From assembly GCA_947454715.1 (NCBI GenBank), contig CANGMZ010000025.1:1-34213 (forward strand): a stretch of DNA of 34,213 bases, written 5' to 3'. The stretch is from Chitinophagaceae bacterium (GTDB lineage Bacteria > Bacteroidota > Bacteroidia > Chitinophagales > Chitinophagaceae). The position numbers and the translations under genes are program-made. The notes under the pieces were generated by a model. The model was not told the origin of the DNA. It did no database searches and was given only the letters and a program-made list of their open reading frames with translations. Positions 1-8,467 of this stretch are shown one piece after another (within the stretch, counting starts at the first letter, position 1; the number at the start of each line of letters is the position of its first letter).

Positions 1-1
1 A

Positions 2-925
2 GTACTGAATGACATAGAACATTTTGTGAATGGCTTCAAGGTCGATAAATTAGAATTGAATAAATGGTCGGGCTCTGTACAAGACAATGATCACGTAACT
101 CAAAAAGTAGATAGGGGATGGTATAAACAATTATATACCCAAGTAGGTATAGCTGTGGTATGTTGTTTGGCCTTTATTGGAGTAAGTATAATATCGCATA
201 ATTATATACTTTGCTTGGGAGGTATTTCAAGTGTCTTATGGATAAAATACGGAACACTTGCAAAGAAAATAAAAGCAGAAAGAGATAGCCTTAGAAACAC
301 ATACGCACATTATGCTACATTGTTAGAGAAAATGATACAGGAGTATAATATGCCTCCTGGTCTTGATATGTATAATAAGGCATTAGGCAAACTTAATCAG
401 CTCGTCAATAATTTTCGTCAACTGCCTGATGAGGGTGAAAAAATGAAGAAATTAATGGAGGAACGCATTTATAATGATTATTTAGCGGGTTATCTCCGAC
501 AGTTTGATATCCAGTCGCATGAAATTGCCTCTTTCGGACCTGCTAAAAAAACAATATTACTCAGTGCAGGTATCAGGAACGCCAGTGATATTTCGTTGTT
601 ACACAGTCGTAAAATTCCGGGAATTGGTCCTAAAAATATGCAGGTCCTCATTAGTTGGCAACGGCAAATGTCATCGGGGTTTGTGTATATACCTGATACC
701 GGAAAACTATCAACAGGGTTGTTGCAGGTAGTGAGTGACCTTGAAGCATTAAAACTAAAGCTGGAACACAGTATAAGAATAGAGTACCAATCTGTTACCT
801 ATATGAAACAGAATATAACCAATCGATCCCTCGTTTTGGAGCGTCAGATTAATGACCTGATAGCGCATACTACCCAAGCAAAATCAAGTATGCTTGCGTT
901 TGATAAGTTTAGCAGGTTTATTTAA
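2..925 (+). CDS. C-terminal part of a helix-hairpin-helix membrane protein, probably a YegI-like protein kinase (5' truncated)
   Basis: The frame is open to the left edge, so the GTG at 26 is probably internal and the N-terminus lies outside the window. What is visible starts with a charged stretch, then two adjacent hydrophobic segments (about nt 150-255), a long predicted coiled or helical region rich in Lys/Glu, and a helix-hairpin-helix signature around nt 590-655 (IPGIGPKN), followed by another helical region to the stop. Helix-hairpin-helix modules usually bind DNA or act as structural pseudo-repeats. In YegI-like proteins a Ser/Thr kinase domain is followed by membrane segments, a coiled region and an HHH, often beside PP2C and VWA genes; that architecture matches the visible half. 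The kinase domain itself cannot be seen, so the family call is inference. A weak 7-bp inverted repeat follows the stop. Confidence 0.55.
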   Translation, partial: VLNDIEHFVNGFKVDKLELNKWSGSVQDNDHVTQKVDRGWYKQLYTQVGIAVVCCLAFIGVSIISHNYILCLGGISSVLWIKYGTLAKKIKAERDSLRNTYAHYATLLEKMIQEYNMPPGLDMYNKALGKLNQLVNNFRQLPDEGEKMKKLMEERIYNDYLAGYLRQFDIQSHEIASFGPAKKTILLSAGIRNASDISLLHSRKIPGIGPKNMQVLISWQRQMSSGFVYIPDTGKLSTGLLQVVSDLEALKLKLEHSIRIEYQSVTYMKQNITNRSLVLERQINDLIAHTTQAKSSMLAFDKFSRFI

Positions 926-1077
926 GTATAAGAGTCACTATATTAACTTAAAGCGAAAATTAAACTGTCATCATTTTAATAACTTTTATTTTATTTGAAA
1001 TGAGATCATTAAGTAAAATAAAAAATAAATATCACAATACTCTTTTTTTGATAACATTTTTACGAATGGTTTTTACC

Positions 1078-1085
1078 TAATTTTG
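1078..1085 (+). promoter_or_regulatory. -7 promoter box for mfd
   Basis: TAATTTTG matches the Bacteroidota TAnnTTTG box perfectly and ends 7 bases before the mfd start codon. No TTTG at the usual 19-21 base spacing was found upstream. If used, the mRNA would be leaderless or nearly so. Confidence 0.45.
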
Positions 1086-1092
1086 CGGGTCA

Positions 1093-4000
1093 ATGAACCT
1101 GGAAGCATTACAGGGATTATACCAGAATGATATCCGGCTAAAACAAATAGCTGCCGGAATGGCTATGCCCGGCCACAAGCTTAGAGTATATTTAGATAAT
1201 CTACGCGGATCATCCATCAATTTTGTTGCAGCTGCCTTATGGCAAAATACAGACGCCAATCACGTATTCATTTTAAATGATAAGGAGGAAGCAGCTTATT
1301 TTCATAATGATATTGAACACCTTACCAAGGCGTTAGATATTTGCTTTTTTCCTGACTCTTTTAAACGTACCGGTTCGTTCAATGAGTTGAACAGTAGTCA
1401 CGTTATGTTACGAACAGAGGCACTTACCAAGTTTGCAGGCAATAAGCCTCGTAAAAAGGTATTGGTAACTTATCCTGAAGCGTTGTTTGAAAAGGTGGTC
1501 AATCCATCTTCTTTGTCTACCAATATGATACATATAAAGGTGGGTGAAGATATTGAGGTGGATTCGATGATGGCTCAATTTGTGAGTCTGGGTTTTAAAC
1601 GAGAAGATTTCGTTTATGAACCAGGTCAGTTTGCTATGCGAGGCGGAATATTAGATATATATTCTTTTGGCAATGAACATCCTTATCGTATAGAGCTGTT
1701 TGATAAAGAGGTGGACAGCATACGTATTTTCAATCCGGAGACTCAATTATCGGAACGTAAGTTGTTGCAGGTTTCTATATTACCCAATATCGAAACCAAG
1801 TTCGACGCAAAGGAAAAAATATCATTGCTCGATTTCCTTCCATCAAATACCATTGTATGGTCAAAAGACTTACAATTTGTATTGGGAAGAATAGAAAAGA
1901 TGGTCAGCGACCTGCCCGATAAAATGGAATTAGGACAGGTAGCTATAGATCATGAAGAAGAAATGCTGAAAGAAATTTCAAAGGCGGACTTCGAATCACC
2001 GGGAGATTGGCAAGAAAAAATCAAGCTTATGCATCTTATTGAGTGGTATAATCACTCAATAGAGAAGATAACAGGCGATGCCATTGATGCCACTTTTAAG
2101 TTTGCAACTGAGGAACAACCGGTATTCAATCGTCAGTTTAATATGCTGATAGCGGATATGCAAAAACGTATAGCTCAAAAATATGAGGTATATATGTTTG
2201 CAGAAAATCCAAAGCAGTTGGAGCGACTCAGAAGTGTGTTTGATGACCTTGATGCTAAGATCAACTTTGTGCCGGTAGCTACTGCTATCAGCAAGGGGTT
2301 TATTGATCATGACAAGAAGGCAATTTGTTATACCGACCATCAGATTTTTCAGCGTTATCATAAGTACAATCTTAAACAGGCTTATTCAAAGGGTAAGGCA
2401 CTCACCATGCGTGCGCTTAGAGAATTGCAGCCTGGAGATTATGTGACACACATAGATCATGGTGTAGGGAAGTATAGCGGACTACAGAAAATAGAAGTGA
2501 ATGGTAATATGCAAGAGGCTATTCGCATTTTGTATAAAGACAATGATGTGCTTTATGTGAATGTGAATTCATTGCATAAGATAACGAAGTTCACAGGTAA
2601 AGAGGGGACAATACCACGTGTAAATAAGTTAGGTAGTGATGCATGGCAGAAGCTGAAGAACAAGACCAAGAAGCAGGTAAAAGACATTGCTGCTGATTTG
2701 ATAAGGCTATATGCTAAGCGTAAAGCATCAGAAGGTTTTGCTTTTTCTACTGACAGCTACATGCAGACGGAGCTTGAAGCGTCGTTTTTTTATGAAGACA
2801 CGCCAGATCAGGGTAAAGCTACTGCGGATGTAAAGCGGGATATGGAGTCTCCTGCACCAATGGATAGGTTGGTATGTGGAGATGTGGGTTTCGGAAAAAC
2901 AGAGATAGCTGTTCGTGCTGCATTTAAAGCGGTTGCTGATAGTAAACAGGCTGCTGTGTTGGTGCCGACAACTATATTGGCATATCAGCACTACAATACT
3001 TTTAAAGAGCGTTTAAAGGATTTTCCTTGTACTGTAGATTATATCAACCGTTTCAAGTCAGCGAAAGACAAAAAAGATACTTTCAAACGATTAGAAGAAG
3101 GTAAAATAGATATTTTAATAGGTACTCATGGCATATTGGGCAAGGATGTAAAATTCAAAGATCTCGGTATACTTATTATAGATGAGGAGCAGAAATTTGG
3201 GGTCGGTGCAAAAGAAAAGCTAAGAGAGTTGAAGGCTAATGTGGACACATTGACGCTAACAGCTACACCAATTCCCCGCACATTACAGTTCTCATTGATG
3301 AATGCCCGCGACCTGAGCATTATCAATACGCCGCCACCTAACAGACAACCTGTGCATACAGAGGTGATGGTATTTGATGAATATGCCATTCGCGATGCAT
3401 TGTATTATGAAACAGAACGTGGTGGTCAGGTTTACTTTGTACACAATAGAGTACAGAGTTTACCGGAGATGGTAACTCTGTTGCGTGGTTTGTGTCCCGA
3501 TTTGAATATCGGTATGGCACACGGACAGATGGAGGGACACCATCTTGAAGAAGCACTTATGAATTTTATTGAGCATAAGTATGATGTGCTTTGTTGTACG
3601 AATATTGTGGAAAGTGGGGTAGATATATCTAATGCCAATACCATGATTGTGAATAATGCTCATCAGTTTGGGTTAAGTGATCTTCACCAGTTAAGGGGTA
3701 GAGTAGGGCGTAGTAATAAAAAAGCTTTCTGTTATTTGCTCGCACCACCTATGAGTTTGTTACCAAATGATAGTCGTAAACGCTTGCAGACATTAGAGCA
3801 GTTTAATGAATTGGGTAGTGGCTTTCAAATATCTATGAGAGATTTGGATATACGTGGTGCAGGTAATCTTTTAGGTGGTGAGCAAAGTGGGTTTATTACC
3901 GATATTGGCTTCGAGATGTATCAAAAGATATTGGCTGAAGCAATGCGGGAGTTGAAAACATCAGACTTTAAAGATGTATTTAAAGAAGAGCTCAATCGTA

Positions 4001-4479
4001 AGAAAGATTATGTAAGTGACTGCACAATAGATACTGATCTTGAGATACTTATACCAGATACTTATATTGAAAATATAACTGAACGCTTGTCCATATATAC
4101 TCAGCTCGATGATATTGACAATGAAGAGGAGTTGGAGAAATTTGGTAAAGATATGCAGGACAGGTTCGGACCGATTCCTGCTCAGGTGAATGATTTGTTT
4201 ACAACTATTCGTTGTCGCAGAGTAGCTTGTGAGTTAGGTTTTGAGAAGCTGATTTTGAAGAACGAACAGATGCGTTTGTACTTTGTGAGCAATCCGGAGT
4301 CTCCTTATTTTGAATCAGATACCTTCAATCATATACTCGATTATATACAAACCAAAACAAGAAATGCCCGTTTGAAACAAGTAGGCAAGAACTTTATGTT
4401 GGTAGTAGATAGAGTAAAGAAAATGAAAGATGTACTTTGGTTTTTGGAGGGTATGGTAAAGAAAGAAGAAGTTAAATAA
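1093..4479 (+). CDS. mfd: Transcription-repair coupling factor Mfd
   Basis: This cytoplasmic ATP-dependent translocase removes RNA polymerase stalled at DNA lesions and recruits the UvrABC excision machinery. At 1128 residues it is full length for the family. In order: an N-terminal UvrB-like region; a CarD/RID-type RNA-polymerase interaction domain near residues 445-505 (GDYVTHIDHGVGKYSG); a superfamily-2 helicase core with Walker A GDVGFGKTE near residue 596 and Walker B DEEQ near 696; the TATPIPRTLQ motif; motif VI QLRGRVGRS near 866; and the C-terminal TRCF domain. The ATG at 1093 gives the standard N-terminus. It appears monocistronic, with its own promoter box and a strong hairpin after the stop. 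The family assignment is secure. Confidence 0.98.
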   Translation: MNLEALQGLYQNDIRLKQIAAGMAMPGHKLRVYLDNLRGSSINFVAAALWQNTDANHVFILNDKEEAAYFHNDIEHLTKALDICFFPDSFKRTGSFNELNSSHVMLRTEALTKFAGNKPRKKVLVTYPEALFEKVVNPSSLSTNMIHIKVGEDIEVDSMMAQFVSLGFKREDFVYEPGQFAMRGGILDIYSFGNEHPYRIELFDKEVDSIRIFNPETQLSERKLLQVSILPNIETKFDAKEKISLLDFLPSNTIVWSKDLQFVLGRIEKMVSDLPDKMELGQVAIDHEEEMLKEISKADFESPGDWQEKIKLMHLIEWYNHSIEKITGDAIDATFKFATEEQPVFNRQFNMLIADMQKRIAQKYEVYMFAENPKQLERLRSVFDDLDAKINFVPVATAISKGFIDHDKKAICYTDHQIFQRYHKYNLKQAYSKGKALTMRALRELQPGDYVTHIDHGVGKYSGLQKIEVNGNMQEAIRILYKDNDVLYVNVNSLHKITKFTGKEGTIPRVNKLGSDAWQKLKNKTKKQVKDIAADLIRLYAKRKASEGFAFSTDSYMQTELEASFFYEDTPDQGKATADVKRDMESPAPMDRLVCGDVGFGKTEIAVRAAFKAVADSKQAAVLVPTTILAYQHYNTFKERLKDFPCTVDYINRFKSAKDKKDTFKRLEEGKIDILIGTHGILGKDVKFKDLGILIIDEEQKFGVGAKEKLRELKANVDTLTLTATPIPRTLQFSLMNARDLSIINTPPPNRQPVHTEVMVFDEYAIRDALYYETERGGQVYFVHNRVQSLPEMVTLLRGLCPDLNIGMAHGQMEGHHLEEALMNFIEHKYDVLCCTNIVESGVDISNANTMIVNNAHQFGLSDLHQLRGRVGRSNKKAFCYLLAPPMSLLPNDSRKRLQTLEQFNELGSGFQISMRDLDIRGAGNLLGGEQSGFITDIGFEMYQKILAEAMRELKTSDFKDVFKEELNRKKDYVSDCTIDTDLEILIPDTYIENITERLSIYTQLDDIDNEEELEKFGKDMQDRFGPIPAQVNDLFTTIRCRRVACELGFEKLILKNEQMRLYFVSNPESPYFESDTFNHILDYIQTKTRNARLKQVGKNFMLVVDRVKKMKDVLWFLEGMVKKEEVK

Positions 4480-4500
4480 TAGCCACATAATATTGTCTGA

Positions 4501-4534
4501 TAGTTAAGGATCTCTGTCATGGGATCCTTAACTA
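4501..4534 (+). terminator. Intrinsic terminator-like hairpin after mfd
   Basis: There is a perfect 12-bp stem: 4501-4512 pairs with 4523-4534 around a 10-base loop. It lies 22 bases after the mfd stop and is followed by a short T-rich stretch. Confidence 0.75.
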
Positions 4535-4668
4535 TTTCATTAATAAGTAGTTAAGAAATTGAAGTCTTTTGTGGGATTAAAGACTTATTATAATTATTTG
4601 TAAAAAATACCTGTTTTCATTAGGTAATTAGGGGTAGTTAATGCATATTTGTGTACTAATCCGTTTAT

Positions 4669-5526
4669 ATGTCTTACCTGATAGCTGATAGCGGCTCCAC
4701 GAAAACTGACTGGTGTTTACTTAGGAAAAATAAGAAGCCTGTGCATTTTCACACACAAGGCATCAATCCTTTTTTACAAACACCCGAATCTATTGCAGCA
4801 ATGCTGCAGGAAGAGTTACCTGCTGCCAGCTTAGATGCGGAGCCTAGTGCCATATACTATTATGGCGCAGGTGCTGCAAGCAAGCCCAAACAGGTATTGA
4901 TGCAGGGAATATTAAAAAAACATTTCGGAGTTAAAAAAGTTGAAGTGCACAGCGATATGATGGCTGCAGCACATGCACTTTGTGGCGCAGATAAAGGTAT
5001 AGTTTGCGTTTTAGGTACAGGTAGTTCCTCTTGCTATTACGATGGTGAAAAGATTAAGGAACGTCAACCATCTCTGGGTTATATTGCCGGCGATGAAGGT
5101 AGTGGTAATCACATGGGTAAGCGCGTCTTGCAGTATTACACTTACGGTACTTTTGACACTCAGTTGATGATGGATTTCGAAATGCGTTTCGGGTCAGATA
5201 TTCCGGAGATAGTCAATAGATTATACCATCAACCTTATCCTAATAGATATTTGGCTTCCTTTGTCGCATTACTTAAGGAGAACAGAGGTCATTACATGGT
5301 AGAAAATATTATTGAAGATTGTTTGAATGACTTCTTCCAAACCACAATACTAAAGTATCGTCAAAGTTGGAAAAAGCCATTATACTTCTCCGGATCTATC
5401 GCTTTTTTGTTTTCAGATGTTATTGAAAATCTTTGTTCTCAATATGAATTAGAGCCGGGAACAATTGTTCAGAGCCCTATGGAAGGTTTGATAACTTATT
5501 ATAAAAATAAGCTGAAGCAATCTTAA
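4669..5526 (+). CDS. BadF/BadG/BcrA/BcrD ATPase family kinase (N-acetylglucosamine kinase-like)
   Basis: The protein has the ASKHA sugar-kinase fold of 285 residues: phosphate-1 motif ADSGSTKTDW at residues 6-15, a phosphate-2 loop (VLGTGSSS) near residue 115, the GDEGSGNHMG motif near 142, and an adenosine-type motif FSGSIAF near 243. Bacteroidota proteins of this kind are usually annotated as N-acetylglucosamine or glucosamine kinases acting in amino-sugar recycling; the substrate cannot be read from the sequence. It sits alone between mfd and a convergent gene. A box-like CATATTTG lies upstream (one mismatch to TAnnTTTG), ending about 17 bases before the ATG. No Shine-Dalgarno sequence is evident. 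The family is secure, the substrate is inference. Confidence 0.88.
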   Translation: MSYLIADSGSTKTDWCLLRKNKKPVHFHTQGINPFLQTPESIAAMLQEELPAASLDAEPSAIYYYGAGAASKPKQVLMQGILKKHFGVKKVEVHSDMMAAAHALCGADKGIVCVLGTGSSSCYYDGEKIKERQPSLGYIAGDEGSGNHMGKRVLQYYTYGTFDTQLMMDFEMRFGSDIPEIVNRLYHQPYPNRYLASFVALLKENRGHYMVENIIEDCLNDFFQTTILKYRQSWKKPLYFSGSIAFLFSDVIENLCSQYELEPGTIVQSPMEGLITYYKNKLKQS

Positions 5527-5657
5527 TTTATATTTTACTGTTTTTCTGAGACGGTACAGAAATACACAATAAGTACATGAACAAGCTTTGGGCTTTTATG
5601 TTAAAACATTCAAGTAAATAGTATATTTTACTATTATTATATAATAACGAAGTTTTG

Positions 5658-5678
5658 TTATAACCCCGTCTGTTATAA
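5658..5678. terminator. Weak hairpin between convergent genes
   Basis: A 7-bp perfect inverted repeat (5658-5664 with 5672-5678, 7-base loop) lies between the sugar kinase and the ParB-like gene, which converge here. The stem is entirely A/T except one G/C pair, so a terminator role is weak. Confidence 0.3.
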
Positions 5679-5695
5679 GATAATATTTCTGAAAT

Positions 5696-6604
5696 TTAAT
5701 ATGGAATGTCGTGAGCAGTAGGTGTAACTTGCAGTTTTACCATTTTTAATTTCTTCTTTATTTTAAATTTTAATGTCAGATTTGGATCGAAGAAATCCTT
5801 TACAAGTGTAGGGCGTGGAGTATTAAGCAAATATTCTCTTGGAAGTCCGTTTAATTGTACTGGGAATTCTAAGAGAGGATTACTCACATTTTTAATAACA
5901 ACAGGTATTTCTTTTATGCCTAATGCTCTGCATGCATACACCCTGTGAAATCCATTATGAAGTACAATTCTGGTTGGTGTACGTATAACATTTATGGGGG
6001 CAACGCCATATCCTATGAAAGAAATGATAGCTGCAATTGGTAAACCTCCACCCGCATATTCCATGTCTTCCGGAATAAGTTCTTTTAAATATGAGCCAAG
6101 GAACCGTATGTCTGAATTAGGAGATGTGAAAATGTGGCTACCCGAATTTTCCATATATTGTACAGACTCTTGTTTTCGATCTGGCGACAAACATGTTTTG
6201 ATAAGGTGTTTCATGTCTGTTTTGCCACGCATTTCTTCAATCAGTTTTTCACAAAAATCAAGATTGACTGTTTTTTGGGCTGCGACTAATTTGTCTATTT
6301 CTACAATACCAAATTCTGTGCGGTGGGGAGGAAATGTTTTCGCAAAAAGTAAATCGTCTCGGTAGGCATCCAGCATTTTATTATATCGGGTTGGTACTTT
6401 TTTAACTTGAATTGTATCTGCAATGTTGTTTTCATTGTTTGCCATTTGTTGCACATAAGGTTGAATATTTTGCCATAGTTTCATCACTTCATCATATCGG
6501 CTATATTCAGATTCGTGACAGTATTGCTTAATAAACCCTGCGATTTCAGTGTTTGAGGCGAATGCAAAAACATTTAGTGCGTTTTCAAAATGGGCTTCGT
6601 TCAT
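5696..6604 (-). CDS. ParB/sulfiredoxin-like domain protein of unknown function
   Basis: This 302-residue protein has no signal peptide or membrane segment. The N-terminal third is helical and unlike anything recognised. A stretch near residues 95-115 (FGIVEIDKLVAAQKTVN) resembles the first strand and helix of ParB/sulfiredoxin-like nuclease folds. Near residues 214-238 comes a motif of the GxHRxxA type (HNGFHRVYACRALG) followed by a hydrophobic strand (KEIPVVI), the characteristic core of that fold; in ParB this site binds CTP. It lacks the helix-turn-helix region and the ParA neighbour expected of a chromosome-partition protein, so true ParB function is unlikely. It lies 114 bases downstream of the VapA-like gene in the same direction, with a hairpin between them. 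Function is unknown. Confidence 0.75.
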   Translation of the reverse strand: MNEAHFENALNVFAFASNTEIAGFIKQYCHESEYSRYDEVMKLWQNIQPYVQQMANNENNIADTIQVKKVPTRYNKMLDAYRDDLLFAKTFPPHRTEFGIVEIDKLVAAQKTVNLDFCEKLIEEMRGKTDMKHLIKTCLSPDRKQESVQYMENSGSHIFTSPNSDIRFLGSYLKELIPEDMEYAGGGLPIAAIISFIGYGVAPINVIRTPTRIVLHNGFHRVYACRALGIKEIPVVIKNVSNPLLEFPVQLNGLPREYLLNTPRPTLVKDFFDPNLTLKFKIKKKLKMVKLQVTPTAHDIPY

Positions 6605-6683
6605 ATTGTTATAATTTATTTAACTTGTATTTGGTGAAAGAGTATGGCTATTTCCTTAAGTTTTCTAGTAAACAATTGGTGTA

Positions 6684-6712
6684 TAACAGGGCTGACAAAG
6701 CCAGCCCTGTTA
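6684..6712 (-). terminator. Hairpin after the VapA-like gene
   Basis: There is a perfect GC-rich 11-bp stem (6684-6694 with 6702-6712) and a 7-base loop, starting 6 bases beyond the stop of the VapA-like gene. No strong U-run follows, so it may attenuate rather than fully block transcription into the ParB-like gene. Confidence 0.65.
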
Positions 6713-6718
6713 GTTCAT

Positions 6719-7237
6719 TTAACTTACTGTCATAGTACCTGAGTGAGTAATATAACATCCCCCCAGACCTTCTGCCGGGCCAATAAACTGACCCAGGAAT
6801 GCTCCTGAATTACTCATAACAGTAAGTGAGCAACCTCCAAGGGCTTCGTCATCAGCAATAATTGTTACTTGGCAATTACTTGGCATTTGACTTGGGTTAT
6901 ATGCGAATGCACCTGCGACTTCACATTCGAAGCCACCTAATGCAGCTCCCCATCCTGAAGCGGTGATGTCAACATGTAGAACCGGGTTAGAAACAGTATA
7001 CAAGTTTGCGCTGGCTTCAAATACCGGTCCTACACCTCCAACCCAAAGCTCACCTGCTGCTGGCCATGCAGATGCACTAAAGCTGTCAGTAAATAAATGT
7101 TGGTTTGCCTTTACAATTTTATTGTCTGCTGGTAGCTTTTTAAGCTCGTCAATTTTTTGACGCATTACTTTCTTTGCTTTTGCCAATAGTTCTTGGTTTA
7201 CCGGCTTGTTGCTTCTTTCTTTTTTAGTTCGTTCCAT
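6719..7237 (-). CDS. Small glycine-rich beta protein, VapA/VapB-like (tentative)
   Basis: The protein has 172 residues. The first 45 are strongly basic and helical (many Lys/Arg) with no signal peptide. The rest is rich in Gly, Ala, Ser and aromatic residues with alternating hydrophobic pattern, suggesting a compact beta-barrel. The C-terminal segments SGWGAALGG and SGAFLGQF, followed by a Gly-rich end, align by eye with the WG...GGFLG pattern of Rhodococcus equi VapA/VapB virulence-associated proteins, which form Greek-key barrels. This resemblance was judged from memory and is not proven. Unlike secreted Vap proteins it lacks an export signal; the basic N-terminus could instead be a leader or interaction segment. 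It has its own promoter box and a GC-rich hairpin after the stop, and the ParB-like gene follows in the same direction. Confidence 0.7.
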   Translation of the reverse strand: MERTKKERSNKPVNQELLAKAKKVMRQKIDELKKLPADNKIVKANQHLFTDSFSASAWPAAGELWVGGVGPVFEASANLYTVSNPVLHVDITASGWGAALGGFECEVAGAFAYNPSQMPSNCQVTIIADDEALGGCSLTVMSNSGAFLGQFIGPAEGLGGCYITHSGTMTVS

Positions 7238-7263
7238 AAGTTTGGATTTTGATTGGTGAACAG

Positions 7264-7271
7264 CAAATCTA
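7264..7271 (-). promoter_or_regulatory. -7 promoter box for the VapA-like gene
   Basis: On the minus strand this reads TAGATTTG, a perfect match to TAnnTTTG, 26 bases upstream of the start codon. No well-spaced -33 element was found. Confidence 0.5.
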
Positions 7272-7525
7272 TCTCAACCAATAGGTCACTATTTCCCAAG
7301 TGAGCACGAACTACTGCAAAAAGATATATGAATTGCCATTTTTTGCAAACGAGTCAAAAAAGGAGACCTTTCGTGTTATATTATTTAGTTCATGTTATTA
7401 AAATGCAGCGTAAGGCTCAGTCTGATGAATTTGAAATTGCTTTTTATTATAATTATTTAAGTGTAGATACATCTAAAATGATTAATTTTACATACTCAAA
7501 TACAAACTCTAATAACAGATATACA

Positions 7526-8095
7526 ATGATAAAGCATGCAACTACAAATGGTCCTGTTCTTGAACTGATTCGTAACAGATGGAGTCCACGTTCATTTTCA
7601 AATAAACAGGTTTCACATGTGGATATGGAAACGATATTAGAGGCCGGCAGTTGGGCACCTAGTGCGAATAATGAGCAGCCATGGGAGTACTATTACGCAT
7701 TTAATGGAACACCTGCTTTCGAAACGTTGGTTGGAGGTTTGGCTCAATTTAATCAGACTTGGGCAAAAAATGCTTCAGTACTTGTAGCAGCAGTTGCCCG
7801 CAAGACATTTGAAGCTAACAATGCTGATAACAAATGGGCACACCACGATGTTGGTATGGCTAATGCGAATATGATTTTGCAGGCGTCGTCAATGGGTATT
7901 TATGCACACAGCATGGGTGGTTTCGATGCGCATATCATCAATTTAGCACTTGGTATTAAGGAAGGTAAGGAAGTTGTTTGTATGATCGCATTCGGTTATC
8001 GCGATGAAGCTGATAAACTGATAGAACCACTAAAAGAAAGAGAGTTAGCGCCACGTCAAAGAAAGCCATTGAGTGTATTTACTACAAAATTATGA
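7526..8095 (+). CDS. Nitroreductase family protein
   Basis: An FMN-dependent NAD(P)H oxidoreductase of the nitroreductase fold, about 189 residues. Motifs: an N-terminal RNRWSPRSF flavin-phosphate-binding segment, WAPSANNEQPWEYY, and HHDVGMANANMILQA in the middle helix, all characteristic of the family. The frame stays open further upstream to 7328, but those extra 66 residues are low-complexity and unlike nitroreductases; the ATG at 7526 gives the usual short N-terminus (MIKHATTNGPVLELI), so it was chosen. The physiological substrate is unknown. The stop overlaps the start of the next gene by 4 bases (ATGA), implying translational coupling with the receiver-like protein. Confidence 0.9.
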   Translation: MIKHATTNGPVLELIRNRWSPRSFSNKQVSHVDMETILEAGSWAPSANNEQPWEYYYAFNGTPAFETLVGGLAQFNQTWAKNASVLVAAVARKTFEANNADNKWAHHDVGMANANMILQASSMGIYAHSMGGFDAHIINLALGIKEGKEVVCMIAFGYRDEADKLIEPLKERELAPRQRKPLSVFTTKL

Positions 8096-8433
8096 GTGTG
8101 CTAAATATACTGGTATATTGTCCTGATAATGATACGTTAGCTAATATGTTGCGAATCATTGCTATAGAATCTGCATGGGATGCTAAAGGCACGACAAGTG
8201 ATGAAGAAGCAATAGAATTGTTTCAGTATCGTGGTTATGATTTGGTCATATTGTCGGGTCTTACAGATGTAAAAATCGAGGCTAAGTTAAAAGCAATGTT
8301 CACCAGGCTAAATAAGCAGATTAATATTTTAATCTATGCTGGTGGTGATGATTGGTTTCTGACTGCACAAATCAATACAATAATGGGGATGAGCAATGAA
8401 AATATGCTTGTAAAGGATAACCCGTTCGGTTAA
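8092..8433 (+). CDS. Small receiver-like protein lacking the phospho-acceptor Asp
   Basis: The 113-residue protein has the alternating alpha/beta pattern of a CheY-type receiver: strand NILVYC at the N-terminus with acidic residues after it (PDND), a second strand, then YDLVILSG where response regulators usually read YDLVLLD. Position 55 is Ser where Asp should be phosphorylated. A late strand (NILIYAGG) follows. No output domain is attached. It overlaps the nitroreductase by 4 bases and precedes the flavoprotein gene by 34 bases, so the three probably form an operon. The receiver assignment is inference from pattern; it might instead be another small flavodoxin-like fold. Confidence 0.7.
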   Translation: MSVLNILVYCPDNDTLANMLRIIAIESAWDAKGTTSDEEAIELFQYRGYDLVILSGLTDVKIEAKLKAMFTRLNKQINILIYAGGDDWFLTAQINTIMGMSNENMLVKDNPFG

Positions 8434-8467
8434 GATTGCGCTTTAAGGCTTATATTTATGCCGGAGC

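Noticed and set aside
921-952. Possible terminator after the left-edge gene
   Set aside because: Only a 7-bp A/T-dominated stem with an 18-base loop; too weak to call.
5696-6604. Chromosome-partition protein ParB
   Set aside because: Only the nucleotide-pocket-type motif is present. There is no helix-turn-helix region, no ParA neighbour and no visible parS-like palindrome nearby.
7328-7525. N-terminal extension of the nitroreductase by 66 residues
   Set aside because: The extra residues are low-complexity, unlike the family, and the first part overlaps the divergent promoter region of the VapA-like gene. The ATG at 7526 gives the usual N-terminus.
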